Source: Ficedula albicollis
Lineage: Eukaryota; Chordata; Aves; Passeriformes; Muscicapidae
Direction of reading: 5' to 3'
Length of the DNA: 64,000 bases
Assembly (NCBI RefSeq): GCF_000247815.1
Contig: NC_021674.1
Span: 75,684,559-75,748,558 of the forward strand
Positions within the stretch are counted from its first letter, which is position 1. Each line of letters starts with the position of its first letter. The notes under the pieces were generated by a model that did not search any database, was not told the origin of the DNA, and saw only the letters and a program-made list of their open reading frames with translations. Below, in pieces: positions 25,543 through 39,862 of the stretch. The position numbers and the translations under genes are program-made.

Positions 25543-28500
25543 GGAAACCAGACAAATAAACAAGAAAACCAACCACTAAAATTTCAGGAGGGTGTTTCTT
25601 GGTATATATGAAATGCTTAATCCCTATGAGCAAAATACCAAAGTAGACTTAATTAGCAAAGAATAATTGTTTCTTCTGCTTTTTCTGATAGGATCATCCA
25701 GAAATATCAATTAGTTAGAACATTGTAAAGCATGAAGTTTCCTGCTGTATGATCTAGGATAAAATCACTTTTCTGGTATTGTACCTCATAAATGCCATTT
25801 ATTATAGCTTAATTTTGTTTTTATTGTATTGATTAAAAAAGAGGCTCACTGTTCTACAGACAGGTGGCATGAAACTTCCTGATCCCAGAAGGACTTTCTT
25901 TTTAAGAGGGCAGAAGGAGGACAAGAAGAGAAGAACAGTAATTATTTTCTTGAGTTGGCCTGGCAAGATCTGGAACCCCTGAATGATAATGCCACCTTCC
26001 TAAGAACCTCCCTGGATGCAGACTGATGAAACACTATTTCATTTTTTCAAATCAAAATTAGTACATTCTTCATAATCCTTTTTGTGTTTCTGGAATGCCA
26101 AAATATTCTGGTCACAGAAAACAGATCAGAAATAAAGAGACAATATGTTTTATCTCAACAATTGAAACATTGACAAGCTATCACTCTAGCATGTGTTAAA
26201 AAGAACTATCATTGTAAGACTAGCCTGATTCTGTGAAGAAATATAGGATAGAACAATTTTTCTGCAGTCAATAAAACTAAGACTAGTTAGTAACTTTAAA
26301 ATCAGAAATTCAGTTGCTTGCACTGGAGCTGTAATTTACTTTGCATAAAACTACATGGGAACTGCTTAAAAAAATCAAACTTTAAAAAATCCTATTGGTC
26401 GTTCTGCATCCTGCCTCAGCCACACACAATAGCAAATACTTACAATGAGAATAGCTCCACTGGAGCAATACTAATACATTTGCCACAGCTCCCACTCTGT
26501 CATTATGCACAGGAGCCTGTGCTTATCCCTTTTTAAATTGGAGACTCTTTTAACCAGGAATCCCCTGGATGAAACCGAACCATTTTCCTCACGGCAAAAC
26601 AAATCCTTCTCTGGTGAATTTTGTTATTGTTTATTGTTACAGTGTTTTATCAGCACTAAACTGTATGAAGGCTTCAATTAGTTCTTGATGAATGATCCCA
26701 TAAAATCATGTAGTTTCATTTCCCCTGCCACTAGATATTTCACTGAGTGTTATTAAATGAAATATAATTGGGACGGGATTCAGGAAACTTAGAGTCTTCC
26801 TATTTTCCTTTTGGGCTTGAGCATTACAGCATGCCTCAAACATTTCATTTTTTAAACCTGATGGTTTTTTGTTTTAAACTGACAAATGCTCTGCAGTTCG
26901 AAACTATTGTTGAAGGTTTCTATGCTATTAGCAGTTAACATAAGAGTAGAAAAATAAAGATATTACAGCCATTTTCCGCACCTTTCTCCTCTGTCAGTAG
27001 CTTTGTAAATTTTGCATTATGAAGACTAAGAAGATTCACTGGAAAAAATCATTCCTCCCATCTCCTGTGAATAACCATATTGTATTTGTCTCAGATGTAA
27101 CTCTGTTGAATCCAACACAATTCCAGCAAGAAAGAATACAGCATTTCATACTACACATTGAACTTATGGTTTGTTATGACTTGTGTTCTGTTTTTTGAGA
27201 TAGTTTGCTTCAGCAGAATTCAGAGAGTGAATTTTCTCTGCAAGTAGTTTAAACTTCCACTAATTTTGTCCTTTTTCTTAGGTTTCATATCCAAATACAG
27301 AATTTACCAAGCAGAAGCATTAGTTACATCCGTGTCCACATCCACATTTCTGACATCTGGACTCCATGAGAGCTTTACAGCAATGGAAAGCTTGCTCTGA
27401 ACATAGTTATCCTTCTCTTATCAAATTCTCCCACCTGGCATAAATGCTAGCAAAGAAATAGTTAGCAAAAGGTTCTCACATCTGGATGGAGGGACTAATT
27501 GTCAGATCTCATAATGGAAGGAAATTCCTCTAACTAGTTAAAGACTCCTTGCAGCCTGCCCAGAGCTATCAAAGTATCTTTTGACTTGTCTGTTCACTTC
27601 TTCCCCTCACACTGGCAAGTAGATTTAGCCAAAGATGCTGCTGGATATACACACTGCTGCAACTATCAGTGCCTCAGAGCAAAACACAGTTAGTCTGCTG
27701 ATGGGATAAATGTGTTTATTGGTATCAGACCCAAACGTCTAAGTAACTTCCAAACAGAAGATTTTTTAGTAAGGAAAAAAAAAGTGACAAATATCATACT
27801 ATTCTATCATTAAAGATGTATAAAGATATTTACTATATACTGCAAAAGATTGTTTTTCCTCCACAGAGTGGAAGATGAGGCTACTATCAAGCATCATATT
27901 CTTGGCACACATTTTTGGATCAGCTTAGTAGCAGGAAATCAAACCATTGAACATCACTAAACATAAGATACGAGAGGTTCAGATTTTACAGTTGCATTAG
28001 AAGCCATAAATCATACAGCATTGTGAAAGAGAAGAAGCTAATAAATATATGAATGGAGCATAATGTTTTTGCTTCTAAAGGTAAAATTTAGTTATTCCTG
28101 TCATTTCTTCAACAAGCCAGAAATTTTACTAGTAAATCCCAGCATTTGAGTTATTCATTCACAGACCCTGGGGGTCAGGAAAAATTCTGTTCTACTTGGT
28201 TGTGTTATTGACTGATGATGCAAAACATGCAAAAAACTCCCAACCATTCTTCTGATTTGGGACTCAGGAGAACTGACTTCAGTTGCTGACTTTGACACAA
28301 GCACTTTCATCAGACAAGCCATTCTCCATCTCAGCTAAACAGAGCTCTTCTGCCTCCCAACAGCCCATGATAAATTCCCTGCTTGAAGGACATGCTCACA
28401 TCCATATCTGGGAAGCCACTCAAGGATGCTCATGAGCAGCCCAAGCCACCTCAGCATCTCTCCTCTCCTGGAGGCAGCTGCCTCATTGCCCAACTTCTCT

Positions 28501-31258
28501 GGACATTCATGGAGTGCCTGGAAGGTAATCAATCTGGCAATTGATAATGGCTTTAATGCCTGCATTAGCTACCCCTACCTAATAAAATTCTTACACACAG
28601 GGGGATGGTGGAGGCCAGTACCCCAAACCCTTGACTATTTATTTGAGAAGGTACCTCTTGAAAGGACACACCCAGCAATGCTACAGCAGTGGCAAATGTG
28701 GTTCTTGCCAGAGTATTTGGACTCCCAGTTAACCAGCAGTATAAGTGGATAACTGTGCTCAGAGAATATTTCTTCACAACTCTCAAAGAATACTTTCGAG
28801 TTACAGAGATCAAAAGAGCTGCACGAGCCAAGTGTTATTGGTGTATTATATTGAGATCAGGTATAAATAAAAGAAGAAAAAGGAGAATAGCAAAGTCAAA
28901 TTGTTTTCCTCTGTCATTCTTTTCTTTTAATCAATATTTGTTTTAAAAGTAAGAGAGTTCTACAGGGCTCTGGTTAAATAAGAACCTTTCTGTAATTATA
29001 AATGTACACATGTAAGAGTCCTTTTAAAGGAAAATAATAGCCTACTGGGTATTTGGGAGAGAGGGCTTGTTCTCTTACAAATTTCCACAGTGCTCTGGGA
29101 GTTAGTCCTCAGAGGATTCATAGTGCTGGTGGGCTCCCACTTTAAAGAACTTCAGATTGCTGAGGGTGGTGTTTCCCCTTTGAAGACTGTTACATTTTTT
29201 AACAGATCCTCCTTTGAAGATATTCATATCTGTGGGGTTCTCCAAAAGAGTTGGGGGAAAAGTCCCCTGTTGATGCTATTTACCAGGTTAGAATTTCAAA
29301 CTTGGGAAAAATAGCTGATCCCTGAGAGGAGGATGCTCTTTTTGAAGCAGTTCAGATGGTTTCAGCAGGCTTTGCTTCTGAAGTTCTTATCGCTAGAAGG
29401 TGTCTGACTTTAAAACTTTATAGTACACAGTGTCACAGCAATACTATGGAAAAAGTAGCATTCATTTTTTTAAGGAAATATGAAATACACTGCTAAGAAA
29501 AACTTTTTAAAGGCACACAACCTCTTTGCTTGTTTGGTAAATGCCTAATTTGTGCTAAGTGTGAGGACTGTGCTCTCTCTACTACAATAATGTCAGCAGA
29601 AAGGTTCTTAGCATGCAAAGTCTCTGATGGATAACATTTGACAACTTAAAAAAAATCTTCTCTTTGAAACAAAGTGTGTTGATGATTGTCTGGTTCATAT
29701 TATCCTGGCAACACAAGTAGTCATTTGGCAGAAGCAACATGTAGAGATTAACATTGTTAAGGTACTCCTCATAAGAACTTTCCTGGAAATATATTTTAAA
29801 ACATATACCATACCAAGAGAGAGTTTATAATAGGTAACAGAACAGTGAGGAAGCACAATTTAAAATTTTTAAATGGAAGGAAGGTATACTAGATGACAAA
29901 AATATTTTTAAAAAAATGTATATATGTTTTGCAAGGCTTTTTGTAATGCATCATAAAAATGCTTTGTCCTCCATGGTGTTTCAAAGTTAACAAAATTCAA
30001 AATAAAAAGCTAGCTCTACTGAGCTATTCTTCACCAAGGCTGTCATAGCTGAAGACAGTATTTCTACTGAGATTTCTAATATCATGTTGCAGTACAACTG
30101 AAGCTGGATTAAACAGAGGTAAAGGACAAATTGATGCAAAGAAAAAGTAAGCTCTTGGCTCTTAGAGGAAGGAGAGCAGAGCCCAACAGTGATAGTTGTT
30201 CCTTCAGAAGATAAGGATTTAATGCCTGGAGCTCCTGTGCATTTTCCCAAGAAGGTTCCAGAGGAAAAAGCTGAGAAAAATAATACAAAACATTTTCCTA
30301 GCATAAAGTGTGGCTTTAGCTCCTCAGAAGCACATAGATTATAAAGAAACTTCTTAAGATCTCACCTGAATCTACTTCACAGCCAAGCTCATTGACCATT
30401 CAACGATGAAGAGCTGTGTTGCTCCTCTGAGAACTTGCACCTAGGATTCCAAGGAGTTTACTGGTATGAAAGGAAATTTAAACAAATATCCCTGTTTTAT
30501 CTAACTAAGGGCAAGGTTTTGTAGGAATGTTCTCATGTGTCCACTGCCATCATTGCCTCCTGTCAAATGTAAAGTCATGAAGGTGCAGGCACACACATGC
30601 AGAAAGAACACTTGAACAACACAATCCAACAGCAGCAAATGCTGACTTCTTAGTGTTTTGACAACTATAAGCTTATGTAGACATACAGATGATACTCTAG
30701 TGTGGTATTTGTGGTTAGAAAAGAATGATTTCTTGCCCTGAAATTAAAGAAAAGAGAGGAGAAAAGATTTGTAAATGGTTTCCCAAGTTAACCTTGTATA
30801 TTTGTCTTCTTTTTAAAAAGGTGTTGAGCAAATAATGTTAGCTGGTGAACACACACAGAAAAGCCAAAATGAAAAAAAAAGAAACCAGCAACAGCATAGT
30901 ATATACTGATTAATGGATGCTATAGATATCTTACTGCTCTGTCTGCTTGGTTAGCTTTGTTTCAAATCTGATACAGATCTCATACTGCACAGCCGATCCT
31001 GAAATAGTCCGTGTTCCTTTAAATTCAGGCAATGCATCACTTTCTATTACCCTGTGTCACATCAGTCTATGACTGTAAAGGATGAGTTATGTGGACATGA
31101 ACCAGCATGAGGGCCCAGTTCAGACAAATCTTTCATGAGAAAGTCAAATGTTCAAACAGACAAATTCTTTCTTTTTATTACAGCCCACATTGTTTATGTA
31201 GAAAAATTTAGAAAGGAAATTACTTTCTGCCTTAGATGCTACAGTCGGCTATGGGTTC
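25543..31258. other. noncoding sequence, nothing recognised
   Basis: About 5.7 kb of AT-rich unique DNA. The frames at 28335-28946 overlap on both strands and lack exon-type flanks. No repeat family is identified by eye, though old decayed ones are likely. Confidence 0.45.
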
Positions 31259-31674
<416 letters not shown>

Positions 31675-32656
31675 TTCCAGTAGCCATTACTGTTACATAG
31701 CATCCAGCTTCCACTGGAAAAGAGAAGCCATTTACCAAATATTCTTTAGTTCTTAGTTCAAGCCTCTGAAATAGATGATGGTAGATTTGTAGAATTACCT
31801 CCTTGGCATGGAAGAGGTTTATTGCCATTAATACCAACATCCCTCAGCATTTTTCTTGTGGTACAAAGAGGCACTAAAATGAGAGTGCTGACGAGGTTCA
31901 GTGGAAAAGAATCTCTCAGGCTGTGGTCCACAATAATCTTTTGTGCTAGACCAGTGTGCAGTTAAACCTAAACTTCCTTAGCATCAGTGTAAACTTGTGT
32001 TTAGGTTTAGGTTTTAGGCTACAGCACATCAGCCAGGTTTCCAGAAAAAGAAAACGACACAGACAGACCAGCAGGATGGAGCCAAATGTCTTCAGCTCTG
32101 TACCCAGATTGCAAGCAAGTTAAATACATTACAGACCATAATGTAAAGTCTAGAAGACTTTCCAGGTTCTAATCATCAAGCACAAGAATTACATTCGGCT
32201 GTCATCCTTAACTACTGCATTTATTGATGTTATGCCTTCAGAAATGGAATTTTGGGCCCCATGAAAAAGCACTCAGAAAGAGTAAGGGAACATAAATTTG
32301 CTAATTATGAAGTATGAGTAGAATAATCACTCTTCTAGGAAATGGTTGATTTCAAAAAGACCAGCAAAACTATAGCAAACCTGCAGCAAACCCTACAGCA
32401 AACTCACACACATATCTCAGAGGAGAAAAAGTGAGAGGAAGAAAAGCAAAAACACCCCAGAGGGGAACAGTAAGGGTGGCTCCCCAGGAGCCCTACTTCC
32501 CCACAGCCCAGCTGAACGTGCAAAATGCATCCAAGATGCCAACACTGTTTTTTCCAGCAGTCTTTCCCAGTTTGCTTTCTCATCTTGCCATACATTCGAT
32601 TTTCCGCTGATGTTTCATGTGAGGAGAGCCCAACTGCTTTTCCTGCAGCATAAGCC
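31675..32656. other. noncoding sequence before the large tandem duplication
   Basis: No exon or repeat family recognised. There is a small telomere-like run, 'tttaggtttaggttttagg', near 32000 and a spaced agcaaac motif near 32365-32405; both are too short to interpret. Confidence 0.45.
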
Positions 32657-33640
32657 CAGCATGGGAACCACACCCAAACTGTTCACAAGGCAAAAGTGTT
32701 TTGGGGGCCTGTGCTGACCACCACTGTGTTACACACACTGCAAGAAAAACTGCAGCCTGTCAGTCATAAAACTGCAAGGCTGAATTCTCTAATGCTCACA
32801 AAACACCTTCCACAGAGCAGAAATCCACGGGATGCAAATAGCAAAAAAAGTTGTACTACTAGCCTCAAAAACAAGTCACCTGCACACACAATGAGCACAC
32901 ACACTTCTGTGGTGTCATAAACATACTTTTACTTAGCAAAAAGGATGCAATTTGCCCTTGGTTTCATAGGCAAAATTAAAATAAAGCCACTGAAGGACAC
33001 TCTTCCAGAATTTCTGTGTCTTGCAAGAGAGATGAGGATAATGAATGTCAGCTAAACCAGAATTAATGAATTTTGGCTGAGTTTAACTGCACTGCCAGCC
33101 TTTCTGAAGAGGTTCTTCTGTTTAAAAGTGGAATTTTGGACTAAATTTCAATGCCAATGTTTACAAACTGGAGAAAAAATGGAAACATTCTCAAAAACTC
33201 TTTCTCCTCTCATATAATAGCAAAATAAACAGTGATTGGAGCACTAAAAACCTGTGACTTTTTTTTCTGATACTTTGCTTCATTTCAGTTTCACTCACTG
33301 CAAGGAGATTCTACTTAATGTTTCCTAGTAAATACATGTGAGTGTGTCCAGTTCTGCTGATTGTCATAATTCTGATAAAATATTTCATACCTTATTTACA
33401 AGCCCATATTTACTGCCCCAGGGATAATGAGATACAGACAGCAGCAGTGTTATTGGTAGGCTGGAGGGTACTGAGGAATCCAGGTAAGTGCTGCTTTGTG
33501 GCTAACTTTATGTTCTGAAAAAAAACCAAGTAGATGGTAGCTAAGTGGTCACATGGCAGCATTATGGGGTAAAAGGCACTTTTGTTAATTTCTTACATTT
33601 TTATCTGAAGCTGTCTTGCTCCTGAGGAAAAAAACACCAC
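32657..33640. repeat. tandem segmental duplication, copy 1 (984 bp)
   Basis: Begins at 'cagcatgggaaccacaccca' and ends at 'ggaaaaaaacaccac'. It is followed at once by copy 2. I compared the two and found identity except for one 2-bp indel near 33260. The content is noncoding; a 74-codon frame at 32696-32920 is repeated unchanged in copy 2 and has no recognisable motif. Confidence 0.97.
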
Positions 33641-34626
33641 CAGCATGGGAACCACACCCAAACTGTTCACAAGGCAAAAGTGTTTTGGGGGCCTGTGCTG
33701 ACCACCACTGTGTTACACACACTGCAAGAAAAACTGCAGCCTGTCAGTCATAAAACTGCAAGGCTGAATTCTCTAATGCTCACAAAACACCTTCCACAGA
33801 GCAGAAATCCACGGGATGCAAATAGCAAAAAAAGTTGTACTACTAGCCTCAAAAACAAGTCACCTGCACACACAATGAGCACACACACTTCTGTGGTGTC
33901 ATAAACATACTTTTACTTAGCAAAAAGGATGCAATTTGCCCTTGGTTTCATAGGCAAAATTAAAATAAAGCCACTGAAGGACACTCTTCCAGAATTTCTG
34001 TGTCTTGCAAGAGAGATGAGGATAATGAATGTCAGCTAAACCAGAATTAATGAATTTTGGCTGAGTTTAACTGCACTGCCAGCCTTTCTGAAGAGGTTCT
34101 TCTGTTTAAAAGTGGAATTTTGGACTAAATTTCAATGCCAATGTTTACAAACTGGAGAAAAAATGGAAACATTCTCAAAAACTCTTTCTCCTCTCATATA
34201 ATAGCAAAATAAACAGTGATTGGAGCACTAAAAACCTGTGACTCTTTTTTTTCTGATACTTTGCTTCATTTCAGTTTCACTCACTGCAAGGAGATTCTAC
34301 TTAATGTTTCCTAGTAAATACATGTGAGTGTGTCCAGTTCTGCTGATTGTCATAATTCTGATAAAATATTTCATACCTTATTTACAAGCCCATATTTACT
34401 GCCCCAGGGATAATGAGATACAGACAGCAGCAGTGTTATTGGTAGGCTGGAGGGTACTGAGGAATCCAGGTAAGTGCTGCTTTGTGGCTAACTTTATGTT
34501 CTGAAAAAAAACCAAGTAGATGGTAGCTAAGTGGTCACATGGCAGCATTATGGGGTAAAAGGCACTTTTGTTAATTTCTTACATTTTTATCTGAAGCTGT
34601 CTTGCTCCTGAGGAAAAAAACACCAC
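33641..34626. repeat. tandem segmental duplication, copy 2 (986 bp)
   Basis: The second copy of the 984-bp unit, longer by two bases where 'gactttttttt' in copy 1 reads 'gactctttttttt' here. Near-identity means either a very recent duplication or two haplotypes joined by the assembler. Confidence 0.97.
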
Positions 34627-36983
34627 ATATGAGAGAAATAGGAAGCTTTTGAATATAAACTAAAACTGAAACAATAGCACTACAGAGGATGTAAATCCTC
34701 AGTCCAGTTCTATAACATAGAGCCAACAAACTTGTGAACTCATTCTGCTCTTGTGCCACCCCTCCCTTAACCAGGCAAATAGTAATGAACACTTTTGTGG
34801 CATTTACCACTACCAAACACCTTACATAACTTGCCACCTCTCCAAACTCAGCTGCCTCCTAATGGGAGGCTGGATCCATAAGACATCCTCCTCAACAGAC
34901 CTTGCTTCTTTATGGCAGCTTGAGAGCCCACTGCCAGGGGTGGGTGTTTTGCTCAAACAAATGTCAGACTGCATCTGGTGGGGTGGCAATAGCTTCACAA
35001 GCATTTATCTGCCTTTCATTACTTTGTATCACACTCTCCAATTCTATTTACATTAGTTTTTATTTAAGATGAAATAAGGCTTCATTGATGCATCTTAACT
35101 GCGTTACTCAACACCCACCAACTCACTGACAATTGCACATCAATACATTTTAGTTAAGCATCTGTTTCCTCATTTGCTCCCTTGTCAAATTTGCAATTTA
35201 TGTCTGCATAACTTTTCACTCTGTAGCTGCGCTCTGCATGAAACAGGTAGAGAATGCACAGCAAAACTCTACGCTTGCTCTTCAGAGCAAATATGTTCTG
35301 CAAGTTCATGCTGTGAAGATCTGAAAAGTTCTTTCGGGTTACACATAGGTGTGAAAACTGTTGTGATAATCTGTTGAAGCCATAGCCTCAGCTAGGTAAC
35401 AATTAAATAATTTTTAAAAAAAATTAAAAATAATAAAATGAAGGCCTTGTATTCAGATAGGAGAGTTTCATATCAGAAAAGAAGGTTGCTGTTTTAAAAG
35501 AGAAATAGAGAAGACAGAATTTCATAAGTTCTTTATTGTGAAGATATTTAATTGTGTGATATTTAATTGTTAAAACATCTTTCCTTTGTATCCCCCCCAA
35601 CTCCCTTGCTTCCGCTTCCCCCTTCCCAGAAGAAATCAGGCTTTTCCCCAAGTTTATATCAAACAAAAAAATATATTTTCTTGTAGCAGCTGAAAAGCTT
35701 ACTATCCAAATCCTGAATACTTTATAGAAAATAAAATTATATTTATTTTTAAGTGCATTCTACCTTCAACACAACTGCATCCTCACAACAAATCTCCTGC
35801 GTTGTCCTGACATAGTTACTGCAAAGGTTTTTCCTCTGCTGTCCCAAGGGCCCAATTGATTTATCTGCCAGAAGCCCAAAGCCCCAAAATAAGATCGCTT
35901 TGAGTTTACAGAGGTCATTTTTCATTGTCTAAATAAAAATTTCTAAACAAAAATCTCTCATCCTGTTAACCGCAGGGTCCTTATCTCCCCAGAGGCTACA
36001 GAAACCTGAGAGAAGCCATTTCAATTCTTTTATGAAGAAAGATAAAAGCAAGTTTTCGATTAGAAAGCCAAGGAAAGGCTTCTTATTAAATGGTGGTAAC
36101 AGTAACTAGTCGAAAAGGCAAAACCGTTCAAGGAAAGGGGGAAAGAGGGAAATCATTATGCATGAAGCAAACACTATACACGAGGCTGCCAAGGCAATCT
36201 GAGGCAGTGACATTCGGCAAGGGAAGGGAAGTTCAGAAGCCTTTGTAACTAGTTATAGTTCATTCCCATCTATTTAAAAAGAACTGTTTTATCAGGCATG
36301 TTTTCTTAATTGTGTGTCCATAGCTTTATCCACCCATATTACCTGTGTGTTGGAGCAATTATGTATTCAGACCCACTTTCTCTTGATCTGTCATCATTCA
36401 AAGCACTTACGCAGCACTGACTGGGTTTTGAGATGGCATGTGATTCCAGCCCTGGAATAATAGATTCTGCAATGCTAAGCTAAAAGTGAAATTATTGAAA
36501 GTTACTTCATATTCAAAGTTATGATAAAGTGAGATAAACAGAGACATTAATGGTGATGCACTGGGAAATGATGCAGACCTCTGAAAGGAAAAGATTTCTG
36601 CTGTTTGGAAAAATTCTCAGCGTATATGACTGAAGTATCCTATTAGCGTTTTCCTTTCTCCTTCCTACATAACAGAAGAAGAGAAATTAACAACATTTAG
36701 AACACTAGGTAATTTTTCAGGATGCCAGCTCTAAATATCTAACCTACAATTTAAAATGCCAAGTTGAAAAACCCACCTGTAATTCCTTATGCGGAAAAAA
36801 CTCAGGGAAGATTTTGAGAGCTCTTTACCCTTAATGAAGACAGGCATTCAGAACTCTGAGCATTAAAGATTTTTCTCCTGCACTAAGTTATATTCCTAAA
36901 TGTCTAGGTGAAATCACCCCATAAATGAGGGTGATAGAGTCACATCCATCTGTGGCAGTGCAAAAATCCACACTTGGATTTAC
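34627..36983. other. noncoding sequence, nothing recognised
   Basis: AT-rich unique DNA. Overlapping frames on both strands at 34571-35056 have no exon flanks. No repeat family is recognised. Confidence 0.45.
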
Positions 36984-37151
36984 CTGTGGTTGCCACTACT
37001 AAAACATACCGGCCAACACTGTCTGTGGTCATGGCATACTGACAGACAGCAGGTTTTCTTAATCTCTTATATCCTGAAGGCAATTTGGAAAACTTTGGTG
37101 AATCTACCCACCCCTCTCCATTTTTTTCCAGTACATCCTTGAACATGATGC
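36984..37151 (-). CDS. weak candidate internal exon, minus strand
   Basis: Seen on the minus strand: a TACTAAC branch-like motif lies about 20 bases before an AG at 37153-37152. A 168-bp segment then holds 55 codons with no stop (MFKDVLEKNGEGWVDSPKF near its start, SVGRYVLVVATT at its end) and finishes at the donor CAG|GTAAAT at 36983. The peptide looks protein-like but I recognise no family. The acceptor is poor, with an A-rich tract before the AG. The exon opens with two bases of a split codon, which would fit the single base left by the candidate exon at 47027-47271. Against it, the plus strand has a good acceptor here (tttttttccag near 37130), so a chance frame or an exon on the other strand is possible. 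Confidence 0.3.
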
Positions 37152-38394
37152 CTTTTTTAAAATGGTTAGTATATCCTTACGTATCCAAGATGAAACAGTG
37201 CTTCCCTGGCCTGACACATAATTCAACAGAACCAAAAGAGAGTTATATTTCCCTATTTCCCCACTTCCTTCCCCTGCATATCTATGATAACAGGTAATTT
37301 CTCTGCCCCAAGTTTATATTTGCAACTGAATTTATGCTCTTTAATGAAGTAGAAGAAAAATTTCGTTTATCCAATTCAAATCAATAAGAAAATTTTATGT
37401 TTCTAAAGGCAGCACATCTCTTCTACTTCAGTGAGGTCAGGATTCTACCTCTAACGTGTAGCTTTGTGATGTTAATAACTCCAGCAGACACAATTTAATT
37501 TATGCAGCCATCTTTTTTACCTGTATCTTACTTTTATGTATTTCTACACTTACAATAGAGATATCTATCTCTAATTTTTTTTGAAAAAAGCTACGAAAAT
37601 TAGATTCCAACTAAACCACAATTTGCTATGCTTACTTCATTACTTTTCATATTTAAATGTATCATCTTTGCAAGCAACAGTCGTACTGTTCAACAAAGTC
37701 TTGATCTAACCCCTAGTGCAGTCAGTGGCCCCCTCCAAACTCTGACTGCAGCAGGAGCTGGATCAGGCCTTAAATATCAGGCTTCTTAAGATGCCTCTTT
37801 CTCACGTATTCATCTAGTTGTTGAACTAGGCATAGCAGAGAAATGCATGACTGTTTCAGGTAATGCAGGTTTCTTGTAGAGTAGAGTTCACAAATTTGAT
37901 TTTCTGGGGGCAAAATATGCTCTTTCCCAAATGTGCCTTGTTGCAAGAATATTTTTTTAAATATTACCTTTTATAATTATAATAATTATTATTATTACTT
38001 AAAAGCTCTCTGAATACCTTGTACACCTTGTGTATGTTTGGAATCTAAAACGTTAAGGTGATTTTATGTGTCCAAATTGACCAAGCATTATGAGGGGAAT
38101 TAAAGTTTTGAAATGCTTGCCTTTCATTTTAGGCCTTGAGACAGTTTTCTCCTTATCAAGGAAAGAGTTAGAGAAGAGAGAAGCTGATCACACAAAAATT
38201 AGAAACGGCATATAAAAGTCCCTTTCGTCTAAATAAGACATGGTGAGATCTGATTTTTGGGAGTCAAGGATGAGTAAATAGAAAATAAGGTCCACATTTA
38301 TCATAGTAAGGACAATTAGCCACCAGAACAGCAGAAAACACTGCCAAAAATGATGTCAAGATTGGTCACCTCTCTGAAAGTTACAGCCCTTTCT
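37152..38394. other. noncoding sequence with a possible ancient repeat
   Basis: Mostly featureless. Near 37695-37790 'gcagtcagtggccccctcca' and 'gcaggagctggatcaggcct' resemble the old amniote repeat phrases also seen near 20400. The family is not assigned. Confidence 0.3.
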
Positions 38395-38505
38395 TTGCAG
38401 TTACTGAATGTGAGGCAAGGATTAATACCAGCATGTCCTACAGCCTCTGCTAAATAGGAGGTCTGACACGAGAAACCAACAACCCCTTCTGGCCTTAAAA
38501 TGCTT
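38395..38505 (+). mobile_element. old CR1 LINE 3' tail
   Basis: The stretch 'ggaggtctgacacgagaaac' followed by 'ccccttctggccttaaaatg' matches the usual 3' end of reptile-type CR1 elements, which reads roughly 'gaggtcagactagatgatca' then 'cccttctggccttaaa'. The left edge is uncertain. The minus frame at 38495-38773 abuts this relic and is not called a gene. Confidence 0.55.
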
Positions 38506-39860
38506 CAAATCCATGAAACCCAGGAACACTTTCTGCTGGAGCACATTTGCTACAACTGCTGTGATTCACCCTCCTTGCTACTCTCTGGGGCTCCCTGCCA
38601 AACACAAGAAAATAAGGTTTTAAGCCCAGAAGGATTTTTACAGTAATACAAGATATTGATCCCTGTGTTGTTTTCAGCAGCAGCTTGTTTTTCTGTCCAG
38701 GTTCCTTAGAATCCCAGTGTGCCCAGCAGGTTAAAGCTGAGTAACTGTAAGATGCTAGGAAAACATGACACATGCTTTACTAAACAGAATTATGTTATCC
38801 AGGGACAGCAAGAATGACATTGGCATAGATTCAAGCCAGTGTTTATGTTCATCAAAATCTGGTTGTATACTGAAATTCCAGTGATAGCTTACAGTCAGCA
38901 GCACCATGCTAATTTAGGTTAGTGAGGATTGGGCCATCCTCAAAAGGCCACAAAATGAGTGGAAGATAGGACTGATGCTTGGGAAGCTGCACAAACACAA
39001 TAAGCCGTGTATCAATAAATGCAACAGGCTGAAATCTTACTGCTTAGAAAACAGAGCAAATCTCAGCTCCATCATTTTGACAGAAAATGCTATGCTCTGT
39101 TCTTTCCTTGGGCCTGAGTAAAAATTCAAGACTGGATAGAAGAATTGATTCTTCTCACTGCTTCAAGATGCCTATTGGTCTTTTAGCCATCAAACTGATG
39201 CCCAGGAATAACATAGCTCTTTGCATCAATGAAATTTCTATCACCTATTAGCAATGACAGCATCAGAGTGCTTTTAGAGAGTTTTTAAAATCACTTGCAG
39301 GAATTTTTGCCTGATTTTTTTTTTCTTTTGAGTGCAGGTCCATTTGTTCCATCAAAATAAAAATTTCCTGAGCATCAGGAAAGAGATTATTTAGAGCTGT
39401 GAAATTTAGTCCAGAGTCTCTGCAGGTGTGGCCAATACAAAATCATTAAATGCTACTTTACTTTTAAACAAACCATGGCTCTGATGCACCTTTGTTACTG
39501 TCATTGAGAAACACAATGTGAGTAATTTCGTAACTGCGCTGTTCTCAGCTGATTCTGTTGATCTGTGCTTTTTCCCTGGAAAGACTATGCAACTGTTGTC
39601 ATATATTTTTTCCTAGAGCTGTAACCATTCAATAGAACTCCAGAAGTTCATCCTCTAAGAGAAAAACACTGTATTCATTACAAGACCAAACAAAGACTGT
39701 AGAGGCTGGTCTGTATCTGTTCTTGCCTTCCTTGTGCTGAAAAAAAACCCTTGAATTTTCCACTTTTCATATTTTAGAAAAGTCTATACCATGAATCTTT
39801 AATGTTCTATTGAGTTACAGCCTTTAAACAGTCAAAATGGAAAGCTGGGGGAGGAGGGGA
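38506..39860. other. noncoding sequence, nothing recognised
   Basis: No exon-like frame with good splice sites and no recognised repeat. Confidence 0.4.
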
Positions 39861-39862
39861 TT

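Noticed and set aside
32000..32025. Interstitial telomere repeat
   Set aside because: Only about three imperfect TTTAGG-like units; the vertebrate telomere unit TTAGGG is not present in tandem.
32696..33904. Identical 74-codon frames in both copies of the 984-bp unit, as possible duplicated genes
   Set aside because: Identity reflects the duplication itself. The peptide has no recognised motif and no exon signals.
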